A DNA stretch of 64,000 nucleotides from positions 124,001-188,000 of the forward strand of contig CAWIGR010000012.1 of assembly GCA_963835705.1 (NCBI GenBank), in the 5' to 3' direction. Of this stretch, positions 42,527 to 50,984 are shown one piece after another. Positions within the stretch are counted from its first letter, which is position 1, and every line of letters starts with the position of its first letter. Below the pieces are notes generated by a model that saw only the letters and a program-made list of their open reading frames with translations, was not told the DNA's origin and searched no databases. A program made the position numbers and the translations under genes. This DNA comes from JACVRW01 sp963835705 (GTDB lineage Bacteria; Actinomycetota; Thermoleophilia; Solirubrobacterales; Thermoleophilaceae).

Positions 42527-43438
42527 CAGGTACTCGCCCAGGTCGTCGAATGGGATGTTCGCGCCGAGAACCACGAACACGAACAGGGTCACCAGATCGG
42601 CCGTGCCCGCGCTGAAGATGCGCATCTCGCGCTCGTGCACGGTGTGCATCGCCAGGCCCAGGTGCTCCATGTTGCCGACGATCAGGCCCGCGAGGAAGGC
42701 GCCGAGGTAGCCGCTGCCCCCGGCCGAGTCCAGCGAGAAGTAGCTGATCGTGACCACGGTGAGCACGGCGAGCGCCGACGACTCGCGCCAGACCCCGGCC
42801 CGCCGGCTCGAGATCACGGCCGCCAGCCCAACGCCGGCGACCACCCCGATCACCGTGCTGATCCCCAGGTCCACCGCGAACTCCGCGACGGGCTCCGCCA
42901 CCGAGGCGTCGCCGCTCAGGACCACGCCGGCCAGCGCCAGGGCGAGCGCGGCGCCGGTCGGGTCGTTGAAGGCCGACTCGGCGACGACCGTCTGCAGCAC
43001 CTTCGGCCGCAGGCGCGATCGGATGAACAGCGGGATCAGGATGGCCGGATCGGTGGGCGCGAGCACCGCGCCCAGCAGCACCGCGGCGGTGAACGACAGG
43101 TCGAAGACGAGATGGGCGACGAGGCCGGTCACGAGCGCGGTCACGACCACGCCCGGCAGCACCAGCAGCCCCAGCCCCACCCAGACCCTGCGCAGCACCG
43201 GAAGCGACAGGTTGAGGCCGCCGTAGAAGAGGATCAGGGAGACACCCAGCGTGAACATCAGCTGCGCGCCCAGCGAGTCGATCGGCACGTCGATCACGTC
43301 GAGCGCGTGCGGCCCGAACACGGCGCCCATGACGAGCAGGACGAGGATCTCGGGCACGGGCAGGAGATCCGCCACGAAGCGGGCGGTGAGCGCAGCCACC
43401 AGCAGCAGGCTGAGCGTTAGGAGGACGTCCTCAGTCAA
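42230..43438 (-). CDS. Monovalent cation:proton antiporter (CPA1/NhaP type)
   Basis: 402-aa integral membrane protein with about 12 helices. The ion-binding region APTDPAILIPLFIRSRL and ESAFNDPTGAAL match NhaP/KefB antiporters (the ND pair is typical of CPA1). It would exchange Na+ or K+ for H+. Start TTG 43438 is supported by MTEDVLLTLSLLL. No regulatory TrkA domain is fused. It converges on gmaS2 with overlapping stops. Confidence 0.8.
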   Translation of the reverse strand: MTEDVLLTLSLLLVAALTARFVADLLPVPEILVLLVMGAVFGPHALDVIDVPIDSLGAQLMFTLGVSLILFYGGLNLSLPVLRRVWVGLGLLVLPGVVVTALVTGLVAHLVFDLSFTAAVLLGAVLAPTDPAILIPLFIRSRLRPKVLQTVVAESAFNDPTGAALALALAGVVLSGDASVAEPVAEFAVDLGISTVIGVVAGVGLAAVISSRRAGVWRESSALAVLTVVTISYFSLDSAGGSGYLGAFLAGLIVGNMEHLGLAMHTVHEREMRIFSAGTADLVTLFVFVVLGANIPFDDLGEYLLPALAVLAALLLVARPLVVVACTLSDRRARWTPQEILFLCWTRETGVVPAALVGVLAGLGVPDVEIYASVVALAVVLTLLLQALPASRLAGRLGLLET

Positions 43439-43467
43439 CGCGCGGCATCGGTAGGGCGTGCTCTAGG

Positions 43468-43695
43468 GTGGCCGCGGCGATGCTCCTCTTCGCGCTCACC
43501 GGCCAGGTGCCGCCGATCCTGCTGGTGGCGCTCGCCATCTGCCTCTACCTCACCGTGTGGGACCTGTGGTCCGAAGACCTCGAGTTCCTCTACAAGGCCT
43601 GGTGGTTCTCGTTCGTCCTGCTCACGCACGCGTTCGGCTACCTGGTTTTCCGGGTGTGGCTGGCTCGCCGGCGTGGTGCAGGCGCGCAACCTTGA
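43468..43695 (+). CDS. Small two-helix membrane protein of unknown function
   Basis: 75-aa protein (alternative ATG at 43480) with two hydrophobic helices: MLLFALTGQVPPILLVALAICLYL and AWWFSFVLLTHAFGYLVFRVWL, linked by an acidic WDLWSEDLEFLYK. The last 74 bases overlap the converging GAF/PucR gene. The amphipathic pattern supports a real gene, but I do not recognise the family. Confidence 0.5.
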   Translation: MAAAMLLFALTGQVPPILLVALAICLYLTVWDLWSEDLEFLYKAWWFSFVLLTHAFGYLVFRVWLARRRGAGAQP

Positions 43696-45403
43696 GCGCC
43701 AGCTCGAGCGAGAGCAGGTCCGCCGTGCGGAGGTCGAGCCCGGTGACCTGCCCGATCCGCTCGAGCCGCTGGCGAACCGTGTTCGGGTGGATGTACAGCG
43801 CCCGCGCGCTCGCGGCAACGCTGCAGCGGGCGCCCAGGTAGCGCTCGAGCGTCTCGACCAGCTGGGCACCCCGGCGGGCGTCGTAGTCGATCAGCGCCTC
43901 CACGGCCTGGCCGTAGCGGTCGTGCGGCGCCTGCTCGAGCTCCAGGTGGACCAGGTAGCGGTAGGCGCCGAGCTGCTCGTACAGGATCGCGCCGCCGTCG
44001 CCCGCCAGGGAGCGGCCGATGCGCGCCGCGTCCGCCGCCTCGCGCATCCGCCGCCGCGCGCTGGACGCGCCGCGGTCCACGCCGCTCAGCCCCAGCTCGA
44101 CCCCCAGCTCGCGGCCGATCTCCTCGCAGGCCCGGGCGAGCTGGTCGAGCGCGTCGCGGCCGGCCGCGGTAACCGGCAGGAGCGCCCGCAGGCTGTCGTG
44201 GCCGGCGTCGAAGAAGGCGCGCCGGTAGAGCCGGCGCAGCCGGGCCTGCACGCGTGCGGCGAGCTCCGGCCAGGCCGGCCCGTCCCCGTCCTCGCTGGCC
44301 CGCTCGACGTGCACGAACACGTGCGGGCGGCTGAGGTCGCAGCGCGCCTCGCCCGCCTTCGCCTCGGCCGCCTCGACCGAGCCGGCGGCGAGCGCCTCGA
44401 ACATGTCCTTCACGATGTTCTCGGCGGTGAGCCGCTCGATCAGCTCGGCCTTCTTCAGTCCGACCGCGGTCTGGTTGGCCACGGCGCGCAGCAGCTCCGC
44501 GTCCTCCTCGCTGAAGGCGCGCCCGCGGACGAGGCAGCAGAGGATCCCGAACTGCTCGTCGCCGGCCACGAGCGGGGCCACCAGCAGCCGCTCGTCGTCG
44601 TCCACGTCGCGCCGCAGCGCGGGCGCCCGGTCGGCGCGCTCGCGGCGCATTAGGTCGAGCAGCAGCCTGGCGCGGCCGGGGCGCACCTCCGCGGGGGGAT
44701 CCGGCGGGTCGGCGGCGGCCATGACCAGCTCGTCCGCCTCGGGATCGAGCCGCCAGATCTGGCAGGCGTCGGCGCCGAGCAGCTGGCGCGCGCCGCGGGT
44801 GACCGCGTCGTGCAGGTCCTCCCTGAGCGTGACCGAGGCGAGCGACTGGCTGAGCTGCGTGAGCGTGGTCAGGGCCTCCACCCGGCGCCGCGCCTCGCCG
44901 TAGTGCTGTGCGTTCTCGATCGCGCCGCCCACCAGCGAGGCCGTGTGCACGAGGAACTCGAGCACGTCGTCCTCGAACTCGCGCGGCGCCTGTGTGTGGA
45001 GCACGATCACACCGATCACCTCGCCCGTCTTCGCGCACACGGGGACCGCGACCATCGACTGGAAGCGCTCCTCTTCCAGCTCCGGCACGTACTTCATGCG
45101 CGGATCCTCCATCGCATTGTCGCGGATGAACTCCGGGGTCTTCGTGCGCGCCACCCAGCCGGTCAGGCCCTCGTCGAGGCCGAACGCGACCTCGCCGACG
45201 AGGTGGGCGTAGCGCGGCGAGGCGGCGCGGAGCTCCAGGCGGTCGCCCTGCACGAAGTACACGAAGCACGCGTGGCAGCCGGTGGCGTCGGTGGCGATCT
45301 CCACGATCCCATCGAGCACGCGGTCGAGCGCGAGCGACGAGGAGACCGTCTTGATGACCGCGTAGAGCGTTTGGTTCTCCAGGCGGACGCGATCCTGCGT
45401 CAC
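43622..45403 (-). CDS. GAF-domain transcriptional regulator with PucR/CdaR-type C-terminal HTH
   Basis: 593-aa regulator. Two GAF sensor domains (about 10-150: ALDRVLDGIVEIATDATGCHACFVYF, EGLTGWVARTKTPEFI; about 170-315: LREDLHDAVTRGARQLLGADACQIW, FSEEDAELLRAVANQTAVGLKKAEL), a diverged GGDEF-like/PucR middle segment, and a PucR C-terminal HTH (SVAASARALYIHPNTVRQRLERIGQVTGLDL). PucR-type regulators control nitrogen and amine catabolism. GTG 45403 follows a strong AAAGGAGGG. Divergent from amt2; the GCACATTGKCCAGC motif upstream of amt2 and gmaS2 is a plausible target (inference). Confidence 0.8.
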   Translation of the reverse strand: MTQDRVRLENQTLYAVIKTVSSSLALDRVLDGIVEIATDATGCHACFVYFVQGDRLELRAASPRYAHLVGEVAFGLDEGLTGWVARTKTPEFIRDNAMEDPRMKYVPELEEERFQSMVAVPVCAKTGEVIGVIVLHTQAPREFEDDVLEFLVHTASLVGGAIENAQHYGEARRRVEALTTLTQLSQSLASVTLREDLHDAVTRGARQLLGADACQIWRLDPEADELVMAAADPPDPPAEVRPGRARLLLDLMRRERADRAPALRRDVDDDERLLVAPLVAGDEQFGILCCLVRGRAFSEEDAELLRAVANQTAVGLKKAELIERLTAENIVKDMFEALAAGSVEAAEAKAGEARCDLSRPHVFVHVERASEDGDGPAWPELAARVQARLRRLYRRAFFDAGHDSLRALLPVTAAGRDALDQLARACEEIGRELGVELGLSGVDRGASSARRRMREAADAARIGRSLAGDGGAILYEQLGAYRYLVHLELEQAPHDRYGQAVEALIDYDARRGAQLVETLERYLGARCSVAASARALYIHPNTVRQRLERIGQVTGLDLRTADLLSLELALKVARLHHAGEPATPGKPGSRTRA

Positions 45404-45496
45404 GCGAGCCCTCCTTTCAGTGGCGATCGTAACCGGGTGCCACACCCACCCCTATGTAGGGTTTGACACTACTTCAACGCGAAACCTGTGAAAACT

Positions 45497-45510
45497 GCAC
45501 ATTGTCCAGC
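45497..45510. promoter_or_regulatory. GCACATTGTCCAGC motif upstream of amt2
   Basis: Differs by one base from GCACATTGGCCAGC upstream of gmaS2. It lies 51 bases before the amt2 start and downstream of a TTGACA-like hexamer (45463-45468), in the divergent gap with the GAF/PucR regulator. Confidence 0.45.
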
Positions 45511-45560
45511 CAGCCAACCGGGGTTACGGTCCGCGCTGGTTCGTCCGGGATGGAGGTTTG

Positions 45561-46994
45561 ATGATCGATTTCGTCTTCGCACAGGTGCAAAGCCTGGAGG
45601 AGGCAGCAAGCGCCGAGGGCCAAGTGCTCGACAGCGTGATCCTGGGCGAGCAGTTCTACTTCTTCACGGTCGTGCTCATGTGGCTCATCCACGTGGGCTT
45701 CATGAGCTACGAGGCCGGCGTCGTGCGCCGCAAGAACGTGCTCGCGACGGCGATGAAGAACATCCTGACGATCGCCGTCGTCACACCGACCTTCTACTAC
45801 GTCGGCTGGTGGATCTACAACTGCAACCAGCCCGGCCTGCCGATCGGGCCGAACTCGAGCGACTTCACCTCTGCCGCCTGCGCGGGTGGCATCCCGTGGT
45901 CGGACGCCTTCGGGCCGAACCTGACCAACAACATCAACCTGATCTTCTTCCTGGCCTTCCTGCTGTTCTCGTGGACGACGGCCTCGATCATGTCCGGCGC
46001 GCTGCTCGAGCGCGTGCGGCTGTCTGCCTACCTGCTGCTCGCGTCCCTGCTCGGCTCCGTGGTTTGGATCCTCGACGCCGCCTGGGGCTGGAGCGCGGGC
46101 GGCTGGCTCACGCTGCGGTTCGGCTTCCACGACGCGATCGCGTCCGGCGTCGTGCACGGCGTGGCGGGCGCGTTCACGCTCGGGGTGCTCTTCAACCTCG
46201 GGCCGCGAATAGGGAAGTACACGCGGGACGGGCTGGCGCGCCAGTTCCGACCGCAGAACCTGCACATCACCCTGATGGGGCTGATGCTGATCTTCACGGG
46301 CTTCTACGCCTTCTACGCGGCCTGCCTGGTGATCTCGTCCACCGCCTTCCCGGGCTGGGCGAACATCTACCTCAGCCCGACCACGCTCGGCTCGATCACG
46401 ATGATCATCACGTTCGGGTTCGCGGGCGGCTTCACGGGCGGCTACTTCGCCTCCCGCGGCGACCCGTTCTGGACGATCTCCGGCGGCCTCGCCGGAGTGA
46501 TCGGGGTGTCGGCGGGCGCGGACGTGTACGCGCCCACGCTCGGCTACCTGCTCGCGATGGTCACCGGCGCGCTGGCGGTGTACGTGGGCAACTGGATCGA
46601 GAAGAAGATGCGCGTGGACGACGTGGTCGGCGCGGTCGCCGTCCACGGGTTCGCCGGCTTCCTCGGGATGCTCTGGGTGGGCGTGTTCGCGGCCGGCTAC
46701 CCGACCGGCCTCAACAACGTGGACAGCTCGATCGGCGGCCAGCTGATCGGCATGGCCACGTTCCTGCCGCTCGGCTTCCTGAGCGGCTGGGTGGCATCGC
46801 TGATCCTGAAGAAACTGAACCTGCTGCGGGTGCCGCCGGAGGTGGAGCTGGCCGGCCTGGACGTGGCCGAGTACGCCGAGGACCTCTACATGCCGGACCA
46901 CGCCAGGGCCCCAGAGATGATCGTCGACCCCGACGGCACGCTGGTGGTGGCCGAGGTGGTAGTAGCCGACGCGCACCGGGAGGTGGTGAGGTAG
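45561..46994 (+). CDS. amt: Ammonium/methylammonium transporter (canonical Amt)
   Basis: 477-aa Amt/Mep/Rh channel with about 11-12 helices. Both pore histidines are present, in FHDAIASGVVHG and AVAVHGFAGFLG. It would conduct NH4+/NH3 and probably methylammonium. ATG 45561 follows GGAGG (45552-45556). It leads a short operon with two small membrane proteins and is divergent from the GAF/PucR regulator. No GlnK-type PII gene follows, which is unusual for amt operons. Confidence 0.85.
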   Translation: MIDFVFAQVQSLEEAASAEGQVLDSVILGEQFYFFTVVLMWLIHVGFMSYEAGVVRRKNVLATAMKNILTIAVVTPTFYYVGWWIYNCNQPGLPIGPNSSDFTSAACAGGIPWSDAFGPNLTNNINLIFFLAFLLFSWTTASIMSGALLERVRLSAYLLLASLLGSVVWILDAAWGWSAGGWLTLRFGFHDAIASGVVHGVAGAFTLGVLFNLGPRIGKYTRDGLARQFRPQNLHITLMGLMLIFTGFYAFYAACLVISSTAFPGWANIYLSPTTLGSITMIITFGFAGGFTGGYFASRGDPFWTISGGLAGVIGVSAGADVYAPTLGYLLAMVTGALAVYVGNWIEKKMRVDDVVGAVAVHGFAGFLGMLWVGVFAAGYPTGLNNVDSSIGGQLIGMATFLPLGFLSGWVASLILKKLNLLRVPPEVELAGLDVAEYAEDLYMPDHARAPEMIVDPDGTLVVAEVVVADAHREVVR

Positions 46995-47324
46995 ATGCCC
47001 GCGATCATCGACAGCTCGCCCAGCTGCGTCGTCTCGAGGGAGGGCGCGGAGCCGGCCGACGACAGCGCCGACTTCATCCTGCAGGCCAACTACGAGGAGT
47101 GCGCCGGGTTCATGACGTTCGGGCCGGGCTCGACCTACGGCGAGGAGGGGGCGGGCGCCGAGACCGCGTACATGATCCTGACCTGGCTCGGGATCGTCGT
47201 GACGGTACTGGTGCTGGTCGCCTGGGTGGTCTACGAGAACCGCCGGCTGATCGAATACTCGGTGAGGGGCAGGCTCGGCCGCGGCGAGGAGCCGCCGCCC
47301 CAGCCCGGGGTCGCGGGAGAGTAG
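46995..47324 (+). CDS. Small single-span membrane protein linked to amt
   Basis: 109 aa starting immediately after the amt stop (TAGATG). The acidic, Cys-containing N-terminal half (SSPSCVVS, YEECAGFMTFGPG) is followed by one membrane helix (MILTWLGIVVTVLVLVAWVVY) and a basic/proline tail (RGRLGRGEEPPPQPG). I do not recognise the family. Position suggests an accessory subunit of the transporter. Confidence 0.6.
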   Translation: MPAIIDSSPSCVVSREGAEPADDSADFILQANYEECAGFMTFGPGSTYGEEGAGAETAYMILTWLGIVVTVLVLVAWVVYENRRLIEYSVRGRLGRGEEPPPQPGVAGE

Positions 47325-47333
47325 GAGAACGAC

Positions 47334-47501
47334 ATGGTCAACAACGGCAGCAGCCGGCGGCAGATCGAGTTCCCCGAGAAGCAGACGCACGTGAAGTCGT
47401 TCGAGATCGCGGTGCTTGCGATCTCGATCCTGTGCGTGATCATCGTCTTGGTGATCGTGCTCTTCACGAGCATGGGGAACGAGTTCCGTCCAACTGTCTG
47501 A
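47334..47501 (+). CDS. Very small membrane protein linked to amt
   Basis: 55-aa product: a polar N-terminus (MVNNGSSRRQIEFPEKQTHVK), then one strong membrane helix (FEIAVLAISILCVIIVLVIVLF). ATG 47334 follows GTAGGAGAACG, a good ribosome site. It comes nine bases after the preceding small membrane gene and is probably co-made with it. Confidence 0.6.
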   Translation: MVNNGSSRRQIEFPEKQTHVKSFEIAVLAISILCVIIVLVIVLFTSMGNEFRPTV

Positions 47502-47544
47502 GACAGCTACACAGCGCCCGCGGATCCGGCCGACATGGCCGCGA

Positions 47545-47847
47545 GTGCTGGTCATCGCCCTCGTGCTGGTGGCCGCGTTCGCGTTCGCGCAGACCTGCCA
47601 GAAGGACCAGGTGCGGGTCTCGAAGGAACAGGCGATCGAGACCGCGCGCGACCAGGTGACGTTCGACCCCGAGCGGACCCAGATCAGGTTCCTCCGGCAG
47701 GGAATCAACTCGAAGCCGTTCTGGATCGTGTCGCTCTCGGTCCCGGGTGAGGCCGAGGGCACCTTCAGACAGATCGCCGTGGTCCGCGTGGACGCGAACA
47801 GCGGCAAGGTCGAGGACGTGGAGCGGGGCCGCAGGGCGCCCGATTAG
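47545..47847 (+). CDS. Membrane-anchored or secreted PepSY-like protein
   Basis: About 100 aa. The signal/anchor helix VLVIALVLVAAFAFAQTC is followed by a single PepSY-like domain (VSKEQAIETARDQVTF, FWIVSLSVPGE, RQIAVVRVDANSGKVEDVERG). PepSY domains often inhibit or modulate extracellular enzymes. The start is uncertain because the frame is open upstream. The gene ends eight bases before the converging 91-aa gene. Confidence 0.55.
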   Translation: MLVIALVLVAAFAFAQTCQKDQVRVSKEQAIETARDQVTFDPERTQIRFLRQGINSKPFWIVSLSVPGEAEGTFRQIAVVRVDANSGKVEDVERGRRAPD

Positions 47848-47854
47848 GGCTGCT

Positions 47855-48130
47855 TTAGCCGCCGACGCCCTTGAGCTCGCGCCAGCGCTCGCGGGCGCGG
47901 ATCACGAGCAGCGCGATCTCGCCGAGCTCGTCACCCTGCTCGACGAAGGAGGGAAGCGTGAAGGTCGTCTCCTCGCCGTCCTCGTCGCGCACCAGCGTGA
48001 TCCGGTGCTCGCCGCTCGCCTCGTCGCGGCGGAAGGGGAGGTAGTGCCAGCCGTCGGCTCCGGCCACGGGCACCCGGCCCTGGTCGTCCATCGGGCTGGC
48101 GTCGCGGTTGACGGGATCCTCGTCCGCCAT
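47855..48130 (-). CDS. 91-aa protein at the end of the formate dehydrogenase operon
   Basis: Unrecognised, soluble, acidic protein (MADEDPVNRDASPMDDQGRV ... WHYLPFRRDEASGEHRITLVRDEDGEETTFTLPSFVEQ). It starts three bases after the stop of the Fe-S subunit gene, so it is probably the last gene of the operon. No Cys or membrane segments. Possible small subunit or maturation factor of the dehydrogenase (inference). Confidence 0.6.
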   Translation of the reverse strand: MADEDPVNRDASPMDDQGRVPVAGADGWHYLPFRRDEASGEHRITLVRDEDGEETTFTLPSFVEQGDELGEIALLVIRARERWRELKGVGG

Positions 48131-48133
48131 GCC

Positions 48134-49123
48134 TCAGTCCTTCGGCCCGGCGCCGTCGCCGCCGGCGTCCCCGGGCTCAGGTTCGGGCGGCTCGCCCCGC
48201 TCCTGCACGAACTGGAAGCCGAACCGGCCCTTGATGCACAGGTTGCCGCTCGTGATCGGGTGGTCCAGCGGGGAGGTCACCTTGACGATCTCGTTGTCCT
48301 GCTCGTGCAGCTCGAGGTTGCAGCCCACGCCGCAGTACGTGCAGATGGTCGTCGTCTTGGTCTGGCGCTCCTCGTCCCAGGTGCCCTCGTCGCGCATGTC
48401 GTGCTCGCTCTTGAACATCAGCGCGCCGGTGGGGCAGACGGCGATGCAGTTGCCGCAGTAGACGCACGCCGAGTCGGGCAACGGGTTGGCGAACTCGGTG
48501 GCGATGCGCGCGTCGAAGCCGCGCCCGGCGACGGCGATGGCGAAGGTGTTCTGCCAGTCGGTGCCGCAGCCCTCGACGCACTTGTAACAGAGGATGCACT
48601 TCGCGTAGTCGCGCACGTACAGGTCGTTGTCGACCTTCACCGGCTGGTGCACCGTGGCCGCGTGCTCGCCGTCGGGCGTCTCGTGGTGGCCGGCACGCAG
48701 GCGGTCGCGCTCGCCCTCCTCGAAGGGCGGCGCCGGCGGCCCGTAGCGCTCGGGGTCGGCGCCGTACTCCTCGATCCAGCGGTCGACGTCCGGCATCACC
48801 GACAGGTCGACCGAGGAGGCGAGGAACTCGATCACCATCTTGCGGCTCAGGTTGACGCGCTCGGAGTGCGTCTCGATCTCCATGCCCTCTTCGACCTTGC
48901 GCGCGCAGGAGGGCACCAGGACGCGCGAGCCCTTGACCTCGACCACGCACACGCGGCAGGCGTTGACCGGCGTCAGCGTGCGCTCCCAGCACATGGTCGG
49001 GATGTCGATTCCCTCGCGCTGGGCGACCTCGAGGATCGTCATCCCCTCGCCCGCCTCGACGGTCTCGCCGTTGAGCTGGAGCTCGATCGTTCGGGGCGGG
49101 GCGCCGGTCCGGGTCCTGCTCAT
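48134..49123 (-). CDS. Formate dehydrogenase Fe-S subunit: detached N-terminal third of FdhA
   Basis: 329 aa holding the domains that normally form the N-terminus of NAD-linked FdhA: a NuoG-like [2Fe-2S] domain (Cys 45, 56, 59, 73), two [4Fe-4S] sites (Cys 176, 179, 182, 186 and 220, 223, 226, 230), then the first segment of the molybdopterin domain with its own [4Fe-4S] ligands (Cys 261, 264, 268 and 296 in TICTYCGVGCNLEL...NLCIKGRFGFQFV). It ends in an acidic tail right after that segment. The catalytic remainder of FdhA, carrying Sec, is a separate gene at the other end of the operon. ATG 49123 overlaps the fdhB stop (ATGA). Confidence 0.85.
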   Translation of the reverse strand: MSRTRTGAPPRTIELQLNGETVEAGEGMTILEVAQREGIDIPTMCWERTLTPVNACRVCVVEVKGSRVLVPSCARKVEEGMEIETHSERVNLSRKMVIEFLASSVDLSVMPDVDRWIEEYGADPERYGPPAPPFEEGERDRLRAGHHETPDGEHAATVHQPVKVDNDLYVRDYAKCILCYKCVEGCGTDWQNTFAIAVAGRGFDARIATEFANPLPDSACVYCGNCIAVCPTGALMFKSEHDMRDEGTWDEERQTKTTTICTYCGVGCNLELHEQDNEIVKVTSPLDHPITSGNLCIKGRFGFQFVQERGEPPEPEPGDAGGDGAGPKD

Positions 49124-50984
49124 CGGTGTCCTCCTGTCTCGAAGACGTCGAGCTTGCGCAGCGCGGACTCGATCGCGTCCGCCGCAGTCTGCCCGAGGCC
49201 GCAGATCGACGCGTCGCGCATCGACGCGGTGATCTCGTCGAGCAGCGCGTATTCCTGTTCTACCGAGCCGCGCGGGCGCCCGTTGACGAGGCGCGCCAGC
49301 GCCTCCTCCTGCCGCACCGTGCCGACGCGGCAGGGCACGCACTGCCCGCATGACTCGTCGCGGAAGAACGCCGCGATGCGCATCAGGATCGCCGGCATGT
49401 CGACGGTGTCGTCGACGACCATCACGACGCCGGAGCCCATGCTCGTGCCCGCCTTCGCGGGTCTCCTCGAAGGTCAGCTCGAGGTCGAGCTCGTCGGGAG
49501 TCACGAAGCGCCCCGCCGCGCCCCCGAGCATGATCGTGCGCAGCGGGCGTCCGTCGATCACGCCGCCGCCCATCTCGAGCAGCTCGCGCAGCGTGATCCC
49601 GAACGGCGCCTCGTACAGGCCGGGCCGGGCGATGCGTCCCGAGAGGCAGAACAGGCGCGTGCCGGTGGAGTTCCCCTTGCCGATCTTGGCGTAGGCCTGC
49701 CCGCCGTCGACGAGGATGCCCGGCACGTTGACCAGCGTCTCGACGTTGTTGATCACCGTCGGCATGTCGAACAGCCCCGAGTCGACCGGGAACGGCGGCT
49801 TGTTGCGGGGCTCGCCCCGGTAGCCCTCGATCGAGTTGAAGAGCGCAGTCTCCTCGCCGCAGATGTAGGCGCCGGCGCCCTTGCGCAGCTCGATGTCGAA
49901 GTTGACGCCCCTGCCGAGGATGTTCTGGCCGAGGAATCCGCGCGCGCGGGCCTCGGTGATCGCGGCGACAAGGCGCTCCCAGGCCACGCGGGTACTCGCC
50001 GCGCAGGTACAGGTAGCCGTGCTCGGCGCCGGTGGCAAAGCCGCCGATCGTCATCGACTCGATGGTGAAGAAGGGGTCGTGCTCGAGCAGCACGCGGTCC
50101 TTGAAGGTCCCGGGCTCCGACTCGTCGGCGTTGCAGATGAGGTAGTGCGGCTGCTTGGGGTTGCGGGCCACGGCGTCCCACTTGCGCCCGGTCGGGAAGG
50201 CCGCGCCGCCGCGCCCGACCAGCTTCGAGTCGGTGACCTCGCGCAGCACGCCGGCCTGGCCCATGTCGAGCGCCGCGCGCAGCCCCTCGTAGCCGCCGTG
50301 CGCGCGGTAGGAGTCGATGCTGCCCGGATCGACCTTCCCCACGCGCCCCAGCAGCCGCAGCCCCGTCTTGGCCGGCCTGCGGGATGCTCGGGGGCGGCTC
50401 CGGCTTGGCGTCCCGCCGGCCAGCAGGCTCGCGATGTCCTGCGCCTCGGCGGGGGCGACGGCGTGCTCGCGCGGCTCCTCGCCCGCGACCGTGACGAGCG
50501 CGGCGGGGGCGCGCTCGCACATCCCCAGGCAGGGGCTCTCGAGCCAGATCGCCTGCCCGTTGCCCGCGTGCTGGCCCTCCGGGCCGATCAGGCGCTCGAG
50601 GTCGGCGCAGAGCTCGCCCGATCCGCGCGGCATGCACGCGACGTCGGTGCAGATGTGCGCGACGACCGGCGGCTGCGGCTCGAGCGAGAAGAGCGCGTAG
50701 AAGGTGGCCACTCCGTAGGCCTCGGCCGGCGGGATCGTCAGCCGCCTGCAGATGTAGTTGAGCGCCCCGCGGCTGATCCAACCGGCCCGCGACTGCACGG
50801 CGTGCAACGTCGGCAGCAGCAGGTGCCGCCGGGCGCGCGCGGCGTGCCCGCCGCGGGCCACGTGCCGGTCGCGCTCGCTGAGATCCTCCCCGCTCTCCCA
50901 GCTGCTCTCGGGCGGGCCGAGCACCGCATCGACAGCCTCGCGCTCCCCCTTCGAGGGCACCTCGTTGTGCAGGACGATGTCCAT
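49120..50984 (-). CDS. fdhB: Formate dehydrogenase NAD-linked subunit: NuoE-NuoF fusion (two frame breaks)
   Basis: N-terminal part (to about residue 190) is NuoE-like thioredoxin-fold [2Fe-2S]: GALNYICRRLTIPPAEAYGVATFYALF, HICTDVACMPRGSGEL, WLESPCLGMCERAPAALV. The rest is NuoF-like: VGRGGAAFPTGRKWD (NADH/FMN loop), CNADESEPGTFKDR, GAGAYICGEETALFNSIEG, and the [4Fe-4S] motif ESCGQCVPCRVG plus a distal Cys. Breaks near 49985 and 49443 (CGCGAAGG for CGCAAGG) interrupt the frame while the residues on both sides stay conserved. It accepts electrons from the Fe-S subunit and reduces NAD+. ATG 50984 overlaps the fdhA stop. Confidence 0.8.
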
